Assembly (NCBI GenBank): GCA_046263255.1
Contig: JBHELD010000014.1
Span: 14,664 to 78,663 of the forward strand
Direction of reading: 5' to 3'
Length of the DNA stretch: 64,000 nucleotides
From: JALZEG01 sp046263255
GTDB lineage: Bacteria > Actinomycetota > CADDZG01 > WHSQ01
Below the pieces are notes generated by a model. That model was given only the letters and a program-made list of their open reading frames with translations. It did not search any database and was not told the origin of the DNA. Of this stretch, positions 25,071 to 34,500 are shown one piece after another (position 1 is the first letter of the stretch; every line of letters starts with the position of its first letter). The position numbers and the translations under genes are program-made.

Positions 25071-25949
25071 TCAGCGAAGCGAGGAGAGGACCTCGGCGAG
25101 CCGCTCGGGGTCGTGCGCGCCGCTCTCCGACGCCACGTCGGCTTCGACGACGCGCACTCCCAGCCCCCTCAGCGACGTCACGTCGACGCCGTCGACCGGC
25201 AGCGCCGGCGACTGTACGACGGCCACGTCGACGGTGTTCGCGCCCGCGTGCGCCAGCAGAGACTCCACGTGGGCCGCGGCATCCAGCCCCTCGGTCTCGC
25301 CCTTCTGCATCCGCGCGTTGCACACGAAGACGCGCGTCGCCGCCGTCTCCTGCAGCGCCTTGCGCACCCCCGGGACCAGGATGGTGGCGATCAGGCTCGT
25401 GAACAGGCTGCCGGGCCCGAGCACCACCTGGTCCGCGCCGCGGATCGCCCGGACCGCGGCGGGGTTGGCGCGCGGGTTGCGCGGCTCCAGGAACAGCGCC
25501 TGGATCGGGTCCTTCGTCTGCGCGACCGCGACCTGGCCGCGGACCACGCCGTCGCGCACCTGCGCCATGAGCGCGACGACCTCGCCGGTCGCGGGGTAGA
25601 CGCGGCCCTCGCAGCCGAGCATCCGGCCGGCGGCGGCGACCGCCTCCGCGAAGTCGCCGGTCATCTCGGTGAGCGCCGCGATGATCAGGTTCCCGACGGT
25701 GTGGCCCGTCAGCGCGCCCTCGCGGAACCGGTGCTGGTAGAGCCGCGCCCGCTCGTCGTCGCCGGCGAGCGCCACGAGGCAGTTCCGGATGTCGCCGGGC
25801 GGCGGGATGCCGAGCTCGCGCGTCAGCTTGCCCGACGAGCCGCCGTCGTCGGCGACCGTGACGACCGCGGAGATGTCCTCCGCGTAGTGGCGGGCGGCCA
25901 GCAGCGTCGCGGCGAGACCGTGCCCGCCGCCGATGCCGGTCACCCTCAC
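25071..25949 (-). CDS. yvcK: YvcK/CofD-like gluconeogenesis factor
   Basis: A 292-residue protein of the YvcK family, which binds UDP-sugars and supports growth on gluconeogenic carbon and cell-wall synthesis. Seen: GIGGGHGLAATL at the N-terminus, VTVADDGGSSGKL, PPPGDIRNCLVAL, HTVGNLIIAAL and VLGPGSLFTSLIA, the same blocks that CofD uses to bind its substrates. The GTG at 25949 overlaps the stop of rapZ (GTGA); a second GTG two codons later is possible. In most actinobacteria whiA follows; here gap follows directly. Confidence 0.92.
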   Translation of the reverse strand: MRVTGIGGGHGLAATLLAARHYAEDISAVVTVADDGGSSGKLTRELGIPPPGDIRNCLVALAGDDERARLYQHRFREGALTGHTVGNLIIAALTEMTGDFAEAVAAAGRMLGCEGRVYPATGEVVALMAQVRDGVVRGQVAVAQTKDPIQALFLEPRNPRANPAAVRAIRGADQVVLGPGSLFTSLIATILVPGVRKALQETAATRVFVCNARMQKGETEGLDAAAHVESLLAHAGANTVDVAVVQSPALPVDGVDVTSLRGLGVRVVEADVASESGAHDPERLAEVLSSLR

Positions 25950-26848
25950 GGCGCCGTCACCGCCGGCGGTTTCTCGACGTCGCGGTGGATGACCTTCGCG
26001 AGGTATCCCTTGTCCTGGAGGAACGCGCCGATCTCCTCGGCGAGAACGACCGAGCGGTGCCTCCCGCCGGTGCACCCGACCGCGATCGTCAGATAGTGGC
26101 GCCCCTCGCTCTCGTACCCCGGGAGCAGCACCGCCAAGAGGTCCTTCGCCTTCACCAGGAAGTCCCCCGTCACGTCCTTCTCGAGGACGTACTCGCGCAC
26201 GGGGGGCTGCAGCCCGGTCAGCTCGCGCAGGCCCTCGACCCAGTGTGGGTTCGGAAGAAAGCGGACGTCGAGCACGAGGTCCGAGTCGAGCGGGAGCCCG
26301 AACTTGTAGCCGAACGAGATGATCGTGGTCTTCAGGCCCTCTGCGGGATGTCCCGCCTCGAAGTACGCGCCGAGCTTGCGCCTGAGGTCCCGGACCGTCA
26401 GGTCGGACGTGTCGATGATGAGGTCGGCGCTGCCGCGCAGCGACTGCATCAGCTTGCGCTCGCGCTGGATGCCGATCGCGACCCGGTCCTCCAGCGCCAG
26501 CGGGTGGCGGCGGCGCGTCGCGTCGAACCGCCGCACGAGGGCATCGTCGTCGGCCTCGAGGAAGACCAGACGGAAGGTCCCCACGTCGCGTCGCAGCTCC
26601 GCCAGCGCGGCCTTGGCCTCGCTGAAGAACGTCCCGCCGCGGGAGTCGACCACGATCGCGATGCGGGAGATGTCGTTGCCGGGAGCGAACGCGAGCGAGA
26701 GCATCTTGCCGATCAGCGCCGGCGGCAGGTTGTCGATCACGAACCACCCGAGGTCCTCGAAGGCCTTGCCCGCCTCCGACATCCCGGCTCCCGAGAGGCC
26801 GCTGATGACCGTGACCTCGACGTCCTTGCGGACGATCTCGTCGCTCAC
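25946..26848 (-). CDS. rapZ: RapZ/YvcJ-family nucleotide-binding protein
   Basis: A 300-residue P-loop protein. Members bind and hydrolyse ATP/GTP; RapZ of E. coli is an RNase adaptor controlling glmS mRNA. Walker A here is GLSGAGMS; other landmarks are FVIDNLPPALI, FLEADDDALVRRFDATRRRHPL and the C-terminal TIAVGCTGGRHRSVVLAE, all characteristic. The start is GTG 26848 in a GTGA overlap with uvrC. The usual uvrC-rapZ-yvcK order supports the name. Confidence 0.94.
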   Translation of the reverse strand: MSDEIVRKDVEVTVISGLSGAGMSEAGKAFEDLGWFVIDNLPPALIGKMLSLAFAPGNDISRIAIVVDSRGGTFFSEAKAALAELRRDVGTFRLVFLEADDDALVRRFDATRRRHPLALEDRVAIGIQRERKLMQSLRGSADLIIDTSDLTVRDLRRKLGAYFEAGHPAEGLKTTIISFGYKFGLPLDSDLVLDVRFLPNPHWVEGLRELTGLQPPVREYVLEKDVTGDFLVKAKDLLAVLLPGYESEGRHYLTIAVGCTGGRHRSVVLAEEIGAFLQDKGYLAKVIHRDVEKPPAVTAP

Positions 26849-28785
26849 GACGCCTTCTTCGGCTCCGCCGAGGGAACCCCTCCGGGTTCCCCGGCTCCGA
26901 GCGTCTCGAAGACGGCTTCGGCAACGGTCGCCGGCAGGCCCGGCACCGCACGCAGCTCCTCGAGGCTCGCCTCCCTCACGCGCTTCAGCGACCCGAAGTG
27001 CTTCAGCAGCTTCTTGCGCCGCACCTCGCCGAGCCCCGGGATCCCGTCGAGCGCCGACCGAGTCATCTTCTTCGTGCGGCGCAGGCGGTGGTACGTGAGC
27101 GCGAAGCGGTGGGCCTCGTCGCGGATCCTCTGCAGGAGGTAGAGGGCCTCGGAACCGCGCGGGATGACGATCGGGTCGGGCCGTCCCGGCAGGAAGACCT
27201 CTTCCATGCGCTTGGCGAGAGAGATGGTCGTGACGCCTTCGACGCCCAGCCCCTCCATCACCTCGACGGCGCGGTTGAGCTGGCCCTTGCCGCCGTCTAT
27301 CACGACGAGGTTCGGGGGGTAGGCGAACTTGCGCGGCACCTTCTTCGTCTCGGACCGCTCGCCGAGACGAGCGGTCCCGGCGGGATCCAGCGCGGCCTCG
27401 CTCTCCTCCAGGTAGCGTCCGAAGCGCCGGCGGATGACCTCGCCCATGTTCGCGAAGTCGTCCTGCCCCTGCTGCCATTTGATCGCGAAGCGCCGGTAGT
27501 CCGACCTCTTCGGAAGCCCGTCCTCGAACACGACCATCGATCCGACCGCCTCCGTGGGGCCGGTGTTCGAGATGTCGAAGCACTCGATACGCAGCGGCGC
27601 GTCGTCCATCCCCAGCGCTTCCTGGAGCTCGTTGAGCTGCAACGAGCGAGCCGCGAAGTCGCTGGAGCGCTTGAGCCGGTGCTGCGCGAACGCGTGCTTC
27701 GCGTTCTCGGTCACGGTCTCGAGCAGCCTCCGTTTCTGCCCCCGCTGCGGCACCCGCACCTTCGCGTTCGCTCCCCGCAGCTCCACGAGCCAGCGCCCGA
27801 TGAGGTCCAGATCCGGGGGCTCGACGGGGACGAGCACCTGCGGGGGCGGCTCGGTGTCGGCGTACAGACGCTGGAGGAAGCCCTCGACGAGCGCGGGGGT
27901 CGTCAGGTCCTCGACCTTGTCCACCACGAACCCCTTGCGGCCGGTCACGCGGCCGCCGCGTACGAAGAAGACCTGGAACGCGGCTTCGAGCTCGTCCTCG
28001 GCGAGACCGATCACGTCCATGTTCTCCGCGTGCGCGGACACCATCTGCTGACGGGCGATCGCCTTGCGGACGTTGTCGAGCTGGTCGCGGTACTTCGCCG
28101 CGAGCTCGAACTCCTCGGTGGAAGCGGCCTCCTTCATGTGCGCTTCGAGCCGCCGGACGACGGGCTTCGTGTTGCCGTCGAGGAAGTCGCAGAGCTCGAG
28201 CGCGATCCGCCGGTGCTCCTCCTCCGTGACCGCTTCGACACAGGGCCCGGCACAGCGCTCGATGTGGAACAGCAGGCACGGCTTGCCCCGGCGGCGGCAC
28301 CGGTCGAAGACGCCCTGGCTGCAGGTGCGCATCGGGAACGTCCGCAGCAGAAGATCGAGCGTGTCCCGGATCGCGTACGCGTGCGCGAAGGGGCCGTAGT
28401 AGCGGACGCCGGCGCGCTTGCGCTCGCGCAGCACGCGCGCCCGGGGGTACTGCTCGTCGAGCGTGATCGCGAGGTACGGGTACGTCTTGTCGTCGCGGTA
28501 GCGGACGTTGTACCGGGGACGGTGCTGCTTGATGAGGTTCAGCTCGAGGTGGAGGGCCTGGACCTCGCTCTCGGTCACGATCCACTCGACGTCGGCCGCG
28601 GCCTCGACCATGGCCTTCGTACGCGGGTGGAGGTCGGTGGCGAAGTAGTTCGACAGCCGCGACCGCAACGACTTCGCCTTGCCGACGTAGATCACGCGTC
28701 CCTCGGCGTCCCGGAACAGGTACGCGCCGGGGCCGGCGGGGATCGTCCCCGCGGCCGGGCGCTGGAGGGTTCGGCTTCCGGGCAC
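26845..28785 (-). CDS. uvrC: UvrABC system protein C
   Basis: Dual-incision endonuclease of nucleotide excision repair. From GTG 28785 it has 646 residues. The N-terminal GIY-YIG domain (GPGAYLFRDAEGRVIYVGKA) makes the 3' cut; the UVR/UvrB-binding motif is near residue 200 (EFELAAKYRDQLDNVRKA); the RNase H-like domain (IECFDISNTGPTEAVGSMVV) makes the 5' cut; a tandem helix-hairpin-helix ends the protein (LDGIPGLGEVRRKKLLKHFG). An in-frame extension upstream to 28875 lacks family features. It begins a tightly overlapped uvrC-rapZ-yvcK operon. Confidence 0.94.
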   Translation of the reverse strand: MPGSRTLQRPAAGTIPAGPGAYLFRDAEGRVIYVGKAKSLRSRLSNYFATDLHPRTKAMVEAAADVEWIVTESEVQALHLELNLIKQHRPRYNVRYRDDKTYPYLAITLDEQYPRARVLRERKRAGVRYYGPFAHAYAIRDTLDLLLRTFPMRTCSQGVFDRCRRRGKPCLLFHIERCAGPCVEAVTEEEHRRIALELCDFLDGNTKPVVRRLEAHMKEAASTEEFELAAKYRDQLDNVRKAIARQQMVSAHAENMDVIGLAEDELEAAFQVFFVRGGRVTGRKGFVVDKVEDLTTPALVEGFLQRLYADTEPPPQVLVPVEPPDLDLIGRWLVELRGANAKVRVPQRGQKRRLLETVTENAKHAFAQHRLKRSSDFAARSLQLNELQEALGMDDAPLRIECFDISNTGPTEAVGSMVVFEDGLPKRSDYRRFAIKWQQGQDDFANMGEVIRRRFGRYLEESEAALDPAGTARLGERSETKKVPRKFAYPPNLVVIDGGKGQLNRAVEVMEGLGVEGVTTISLAKRMEEVFLPGRPDPIVIPRGSEALYLLQRIRDEAHRFALTYHRLRRTKKMTRSALDGIPGLGEVRRKKLLKHFGSLKRVREASLEELRAVPGLPATVAEAVFETLGAGEPGGVPSAEPKKAS

Positions 28786-28820
28786 GGCCCCATTGTCGCG
28801 GGGCCGGGGGTCATCCGGCG

Positions 28821-29408
28821 CTACGGCGTCAACGGGTGCTCGCCCGGCCCCTGCCCGAGAATCACGAAATTGCAATTGGTCCCGTCGATCCCGGTCAGCG
28901 TCAGCTCGGACGGAGCTGTGAAGCCGGTCCCGAACGACAGCACCTCATTCGGGTTCTGTGCGTTCACCGTGAAGTTCGCGAGCGGCAGGTTCGAGTTCAG
29001 CGCCGCAGTCGTCATCCTCACGGTTCCCGTTCCGGTCACCACGATCGCCGTGACGACCGCGCCGTGGGGGAGCGTGACCGTGTTCCTGAGCGCACCTTGA
29101 GCCGGTTCGCGCGACGCGGTGCAGTCGCCTGCGCCCAGGACGCCGCTCCCGCCGGCGAACGTCCTTACCGCGACCGCGCCGTTCGTGCCGCTCGCTTGGA
29201 AGATCCCCATCGGTCCTACGGCCTCGGACTCGATCGGCGCTCCGCGGGACGACCTGATCTTCGCGGTCGCCGTCCCTCCGGCGAGCTTGACCCTCGACAT
29301 CGCCGCATCGACCGCCGGGCCTGCGCTCACCACCACGGCAAGCGCGCACACAACCGCGACTGCGAAGGCGCGTGGCCGCTCTCGATGCGTTACCCAATCC
29401 GGATACAT
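28821..29408 (-). CDS. Exported protein of unknown function, 195 aa
   Basis: The ATG at 29408 has GAGGAG six bases upstream. An N-terminal basic stretch (THRERPRAF) and a hydrophobic run (AVAVVCALAVVVSAGPA) form a signal peptide with cleavage likely near AAM. The mature part is Ser/Thr/Gly/Ala-rich and predicted beta (GTVRMTTAALNSNLPLANFTVNAQ), with two cysteines. No family recognised. It lies between trmD and uvrC, where rplS would be common downstream of trmD in other bacteria. Confidence 0.65.
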   Translation of the reverse strand: MYPDWVTHRERPRAFAVAVVCALAVVVSAGPAVDAAMSRVKLAGGTATAKIRSSRGAPIESEAVGPMGIFQASGTNGAVAVRTFAGGSGVLGAGDCTASREPAQGALRNTVTLPHGAVVTAIVVTGTGTVRMTTAALNSNLPLANFTVNAQNPNEVLSFGTGFTAPSELTLTGIDGTNCNFVILGQGPGEHPLTP

Positions 29409-29476
29409 GAGCACTCCTCACGTGACGACCGACAGGTTCCGCCCAATGTAGGGGAAACCGGCGCGCTGAACGGCCC

Positions 29477-30172
29477 TCAGTCGCGTTCGCCACCGTCGGC
29501 GAGCAGGTCGGGTCGCCGCTCGCGCGTCAGCCGCTCCGACTGCTCGCGCCGCCATCTGGCGACGGCGTCGTGGTCGCCCGAGAGGAGCACGTCCGGAACC
29601 CGCAGCCCCCGGAACTCCGCCGGGCGCGTGTACTGCGGGTATTCGAGAAGCCCGGCGGCGTGGGACTCGGATGCCGCCGACTCCGCGTTCCCGAGCACGC
29701 CCGGCACGAGACGCGAGATCGCCTCGATCACCACGAGGGCGGGCAGCTCGCCCCCGGAGAGCACGTAGTCGCCGATCGACAGCTCCTCGTCGACGGCGGC
29801 CTCGACCACGCGCTCGTCCACACCCTCGTAGCGGCCGCACACGAGCACGAGGTGCTCCAGCGACGCGAGGCGCGTCACGTGTCCGTGGTCGAGGCGGTGG
29901 CCGCGCGGCGACAGCAGGACGACGTGCGACCGGGGGCCGCGGACGGCCTCGATCGCGGCGAACAGCGGCTCGGGGCGCATCACCATGCCCGCGCCTCCGC
30001 CGTAGGGCTCGTCGTCCACGGACCTGTGTGTCCCGAGACCGTGCTCCCTCAGGTCGTGCACGCGCACCTCCAGCAGCCCCGCGGCGGTCGCCCTTCCGAG
30101 AAGGCTCGTCTCCAGGGGCGTCCGGAACAGCTCGGGGAACAGGGTGACGACGCCGACGGCCGGCCGCGTCAC
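29477..30172 (-). CDS. trmD: tRNA (guanine37-N1)-methyltransferase TrmD
   Basis: A 231-residue SPOUT enzyme making m1G37, which prevents frameshifting. Seen: VVTLFPELFRTPLETSLLG at the N-terminus, DDEPYGGGAGMVMRPEP, LVLVCGRYEGVDERV and IGDYVLSGGELPALVVIEA at the SAM-binding knot. It starts at GTG 30172 in a GTGA overlap with rimM and closes the rpsP-khpA-rimM-trmD operon. Confidence 0.96.
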   Translation of the reverse strand: MTRPAVGVVTLFPELFRTPLETSLLGRATAAGLLEVRVHDLREHGLGTHRSVDDEPYGGGAGMVMRPEPLFAAIEAVRGPRSHVVLLSPRGHRLDHGHVTRLASLEHLVLVCGRYEGVDERVVEAAVDEELSIGDYVLSGGELPALVVIEAISRLVPGVLGNAESAASESHAAGLLEYPQYTRPAEFRGLRVPDVLLSGDHDAVARWRREQSERLTRERRPDLLADGGERD

Positions 30173-30708
30173 AGCAGGCCCTCCGGCGGGTCGATCGTCA
30201 CGCGCCCCGCCTCGACGTCCACGCCGGTAACGATCGCCTCGACGAACGGCACGAGGCGCTCCCCCGCCGGCGTGTCGAGCACGAGCAGGTCCTGAGCGGG
30301 CCCGGGCCGGACGTAGGCCACCGTTCCGAGCGCCGCGCCCGTGCGCGCGTGCACGGCTGCGAGACCTTCGAGGTCGCGCTCCCAGAACTCGCCGCTCGCG
30401 AGCTCCCGGACCTCCGACTCCTCGACGTACAGCGCACCCCGGAGCGTCTCCGCCTCGGTGCGGCCGTCGACTCCCTCGAACTTCACCAGGAGCCGGTTGC
30501 GATGGTCGCGCGCCGACTCGATCGTGAGGGCGCGGCCGTCCTCGTGTCGCAGGGTCGAGCCGGGTTCGAAGCGGCGCGGGTCGTCCGAGATCCGGATGAC
30601 GTAGACCTCGCCGCCGAGCCCGTGCGGCTTGCCGATCTGCCCGGCCAGAAGGAGCCCGGAGCGCCCTTCTGTTCCTGGAGGATCGCCGAGGCGATCCTTG
30701 GAGCTCAG
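30169..30708 (-). CDS. rimM: Ribosome maturation factor RimM (start codon uncertain)
   Basis: 16S-processing factor that binds S19. The conserved core is clear: LLLAGQIGKPHGLGGEVYV at the N-terminus and a C-terminal PRC-barrel with DLEGLAAVHARTGAALGTVA and LVPFVEAIVTGVD. Between the khpA stop and this core there is no in-frame ATG, GTG or TTG. The coordinates given use a CTG at 30708 that forms a CTGA overlap with the khpA stop, by analogy with the GTGA overlaps nearby; this gives 179 residues with 18 before the core. A perfect hairpin (GGATCGCC/GGCGATCC) lies just after this CTG. The core is certain; the start is not. Confidence 0.85.
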   Translation of the reverse strand: MSSKDRLGDPPGTEGRSGLLLAGQIGKPHGLGGEVYVIRISDDPRRFEPGSTLRHEDGRALTIESARDHRNRLLVKFEGVDGRTEAETLRGALYVEESEVRELASGEFWERDLEGLAAVHARTGAALGTVAYVRPGPAQDLLVLDTPAGERLVPFVEAIVTGVDVEAGRVTIDPPEGLL

Positions 30709-30941
30709 TCGAGGACCTCCACCGAGACCGAGCGGCCGTCTCGCTGGCCCGCGGCGCGCGCGAGAGCGCGGAGCGACCGGATGATGCGGCCGCGCTTGCC
30801 GATGATCTTGCCCATGTCGTCGGGGTGGACCGTCAGCTCGTAGACGATCTCGTCCCGTTCTCCGTCGGCTTCGGTGATCAGCACCTCGTCGGGATGGTCG
30901 ACGAGCCACGGAGTGACGTACTCGAGGAACTCCCTACTCAT
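30705..30941 (-). CDS. khpA: KH-domain RNA-binding protein KhpA
   Basis: A 78-residue single KH-domain protein (YlqC/UPF0109), often with KhpB as partner, implicated in cell-size and RNA control. The GxxG loop is IIGKRGRIIRSLR. The start ATG 30941 overlaps the end of rpsP by 8 nt. The place between rpsP and rimM is the conserved one. Confidence 0.94.
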   Translation of the reverse strand: MSREFLEYVTPWLVDHPDEVLITEADGERDEIVYELTVHPDDMGKIIGKRGRIIRSLRALARAAGQRDGRSVSVEVLD

Positions 30942-31437
30942 CTTCTTCCGGGCGGGAACCGGCGCCGTCGCCCCCGTCCTCGCCGCCGGACGCCCCGCCG
31001 GTCTCGCTCAGCTGCTCGTCCTCGGTCGGGGTGGACTCGATGCTCGGGGTGTCCGCCTCGAGCCCCTTCTCGCGCTCGCCGTCGCCGACCGACGCGGCCG
31101 GAGTCGCCTTTACCGACGAAGCCGGCGTCGCTTTCCGGGGGGACGTCGCGGCCGCGGGCTCCGCGGCGCCTGCAGGCGGCGCCTCGCCGGTGAAGGTCGA
31201 CCACGCCCCGGTGATGCGGAGCAGCTGCCGGACCTGGTCCGAGGGCTGCGCGCCCTTCTGGAGCCAGTAGACCGCCCGGTCCTCGTCGATCTGGACGACC
31301 GACGGCTCCTCGCGCGGCTGGTAGTGCCCGATCGCCTCGATGATCCGGCCGTCGCGGGGGCTGCGGGAGTCCGCCACGACGACCCTGTAGGACGGCTGCT
31401 TCCGCTTGCCGACGCGCATCAACCTGATCTTGACCAC
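30934..31437 (-). CDS. rpsP: 30S ribosomal protein S16 with long acidic/low-complexity tail
   Basis: Residues 1-80 are normal S16 (KIRLMRVGKRKQPSYRVVVA, IIEAIGHYQPREEP). Typical S16 has about 80-90 residues; this one has 167. The tail from about residue 85 is low-complexity, rich in Ala, Ser, Thr and Pro (ATSPRKATPASSVKATPAAS) and then Glu/Asp/Gly (GGEDGGDGAGSRPEEDE). Actinobacterial S16 proteins often have some tail, but this is on the long side. The start is GTG 31437. It heads the rpsP-khpA-rimM-trmD operon. Confidence 0.95.
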   Translation of the reverse strand: MVKIRLMRVGKRKQPSYRVVVADSRSPRDGRIIEAIGHYQPREEPSVVQIDEDRAVYWLQKGAQPSDQVRQLLRITGAWSTFTGEAPPAGAAEPAAATSPRKATPASSVKATPAASVGDGEREKGLEADTPSIESTPTEDEQLSETGGASGGEDGGDGAGSRPEEDE

Positions 31438-31514
31438 CTGGACCGCGCTCCTTCGGATGTCCGATGTCGAACGGGAGAGATGGATCGTAGCAGGTCAGGG
31501 GCATCTTCCCCGCC

Positions 31515-34500
31515 CTAGAGGCCGTCCCGAAGCGCCTCCGCCCTCGCCCGCTGCGGCACCCATCCGAGCTCGGCGTACCCCGCCTCGGCGGCGTCCAGGA
31601 GGCGGTGGGCCCGTTCGGCGTCGCCGGGAGCGCCTCGCCGCGCCAGGAACTCGGCGAAGTACATCGAGGTGTCGAATCCGGCGTGCCGGAGCCCGATCTC
31701 CTCGGCCTCCTGCAGAGCGCGCTCGAAGTGCTGCGCGGCCGCGCCGTCTCTCCCCGCTCCCGCTGCCGCGAGCGCCGCCAGCAGCTCCAGCGACTGGGCG
31801 TCGAAGCGCATGACCGCCCCCGTCTCCTGGAGCTGTCTCACCAGCTCGTACAGGCGCGGCTCCTCCCGGCGCAGCCCCAGCACCGCCGATCCCTCGACCA
31901 CGAACAGGAGGATCGACCACAACCCGTTCGGGTTGGGACGGCCGGGCTGCGGGAGCAACCCCTCGAGCGACGGGAGGAGCCCGCGCGCCTCAGCCTCGCG
32001 CCCGGCGGCCGCGTAGATCAGGAAGCGGAGCCCCTGCGCGAAGCCCCACAGCGCGCTCGGCGGCTCGGTCGCCGCGGCTTCGTCCGCGAGCCGCACTGCT
32101 TCGTCGAGGTTGCCGCGCCTCCATTCCGCCTCGGCCCGGAAGCTGACCGAGTACGCCTCGAACGGGAGCCCGGAGATGCGGCACAGGTCATAGTCGCGGT
32201 GCGAGAACGCGATGAAGTCGTCGGGCCCGACCTCGCCGCGGCACGCCTTGACGAAGAACGCGACGCGCTCGCCGAACAACTGCGCGGCGAAGTGCCCCAG
32301 GCGGCGCCCGACGCGAAGCGCCTCCTCCGCGAGCTCGGCGGCACGGTCGAGACCACCGCAGATGTAGTGGGCAAGGGCGGCGAAGGAGACGGCGGCGCCG
32401 TAGTTCCACTCCCCCGCGGTCGCGCGCAGGAGCGAGATCGCCGGCTCCCCCGTCTCGACGGCGGCGCGGGTCTCGGTGTACGCGAAGTGGTGAGCCGTCT
32501 TGACCGTCATGCACTCGCCCAGCACGAGTGGGTCGTCCAGCTCGCGTGCGAGCGCCTCGGCGGCATCGATCATCTGCATCGCGCCGTCGTAGTCGCCGGC
32601 CCATCCGAGGCCGATCGCCGCGATCCCGTGCAGCCGCGCCCGGTCCGCGGTTGCCGCGTCGCCGATCGCGGCGAGTCCCCGGCCGGCGATCTCGAGCGCC
32701 TCGGGCCAGCGCGCGGCCCACCCGAGCTGCAGCCCGATCTCGGGAGTCACGGCCGCCACGGACGCGACGTCGCCGGCGGCCTCGTACAGCGCGAGGGCAT
32801 CGCGCCACGCCGACAGTCCCTCGTCGAGACGTCCGAGGCTCCGCCGCGCGAGACCGACCCTGTAGAGGAGCGAAGCCCGTTCGGAGTCCGACTGCGCCGC
32901 GCGCAGCTCGCACGCCTCCTCGAAGTACTTGAGCGCCTCCTCGAACGCAGTTCCCTCCATGGCGCGGTCGCCCGCCATCACGAGGTACTCCTGCGTCTTC
33001 GCCGGGTCGGCCGCGACGCCCGCGCTGTAGAGGTGGTGCGCGATCCCGGCCGCGTGCGCCGGGAGATCCTCCGCGTGGACCTTCTCCATCGCCTCCGCGA
33101 CGCGCAGGTGCAGGCGCTGGCGGCGCGGGAGGGCGACCGCGCCCAGCAGCGTGTGGCGGATCAGCTCGTGGACGAAGACGATCTTGGCGTCGCGGCCGTC
33201 GGCGCGCGACATCACGACGTGGCTCCGCTCGGCCTCGTCGAGGGCGTCGAGCAGCTCGTCGGCGTCGTCGCCGGCCGCGACCGCCTCGAGCAGCCGGAAG
33301 TCGACGTCGCGGCCGATGACCGCGGCCGCGGTGAGGACCCTGATCGTCTCGGGCGCGAGCCGCTGGAGCCGGCGCCCGATCACGAGGCGCACGCCCTCCG
33401 GGACGTCCAGGTCCTCGACGCTCAGGTCGGGACGCCATCGCCCCCGCTCGTCGCGCAGACGGCCCTCCTCCTCGAGGTGGCGGAAGATCTCCTCGACGAA
33501 GAAGGCGTTGCCCTCGGTCTCCTTGAAGATCGTCGCGGTCAGCGGCGGCGGGGGCGTCTCGCCGGCGAGCTTCGCGAGCATCGCGGCGACGGTCTCCTCC
33601 GGCAGGCGCGACAGGCTCATGCGCGTCACGAGACGGCGGCGGACCATGTCCTCGAGCGTCTTCGCGAGCGGCCGGTAGACGTCGAGCTCCACGTCGCGGT
33701 ACGTCGCGATCACGAGCACCGGCATGTCCGCGAGCTCCGGCGCGATGTGCCCCATCAGCTGGAGGCTCGCGTCGTCCGCCCAGTGCACGTCGTCGAACAG
33801 CACGACGAGCGGCTTGACGGAGCTGGCGCGTTCGATGAAGTCGCGGATGCTGTTGAAGAGGTAACGCCGCTCCTGCTGCGGGGGAAGCTCCAGCGGCGGC
33901 GGGATGTCGTCGTAGGTGTGCCGGAGCTGCGGGAGCACCTTCGCGACCTCACCGGCGGACGGACCGAGCGCCACGCGGAAGGTCGCCGGGTCGACCTCTC
34001 TCGACGCGGCTTCGAGCACCTCGACGAACGGCCCGTACGGCGGGGGCGACTCCATCTCGTAGCAGCGTCCGGTCAGGGTCCGGAACCCGCGGGCGGCCGC
34101 GTCGCGGATCAGCTCCTCCGCGAGGCGGGTCTTCCCGACGCCCGGCTCGCCCCCGATCACGACGAGGCCCCCTCGACCCTCGTCGAGCCGGCCGAGCCAC
34201 GCGCGCAGCTCCGCGCGCTCCTTTTTCCGGCCGACGAACGGCGTGAGCCCGGACGCGTCGGCGGGCCGCGCCGCGCGCCATTCGGCGCGGTAGAGCCGGT
34301 AGGGCTCCGCGAACCCCTTCAGCGCGACCTCGCCGCGGTCCTTCCACGCGACGCCGGGGACCGTCCCGGCGAGGACCTTCACGACCTCGGCCGCGAGGAC
34401 CTCGCCGCCCGACGCGGCGCTGCAGATCCGTGCGGCCGCGCTGACCGCGGCCCCGAAGAGGTCGCCCTCCTCGACGATCACCTCGCCCGCGTTCAACCCG

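Noticed and set aside
28786..28875. N-terminal extension of UvrC
   Set aside because: The frame is open upstream, but the added residues show no family similarity and the GTG at 28785 gives the usual N-terminus before the GIY-YIG domain.
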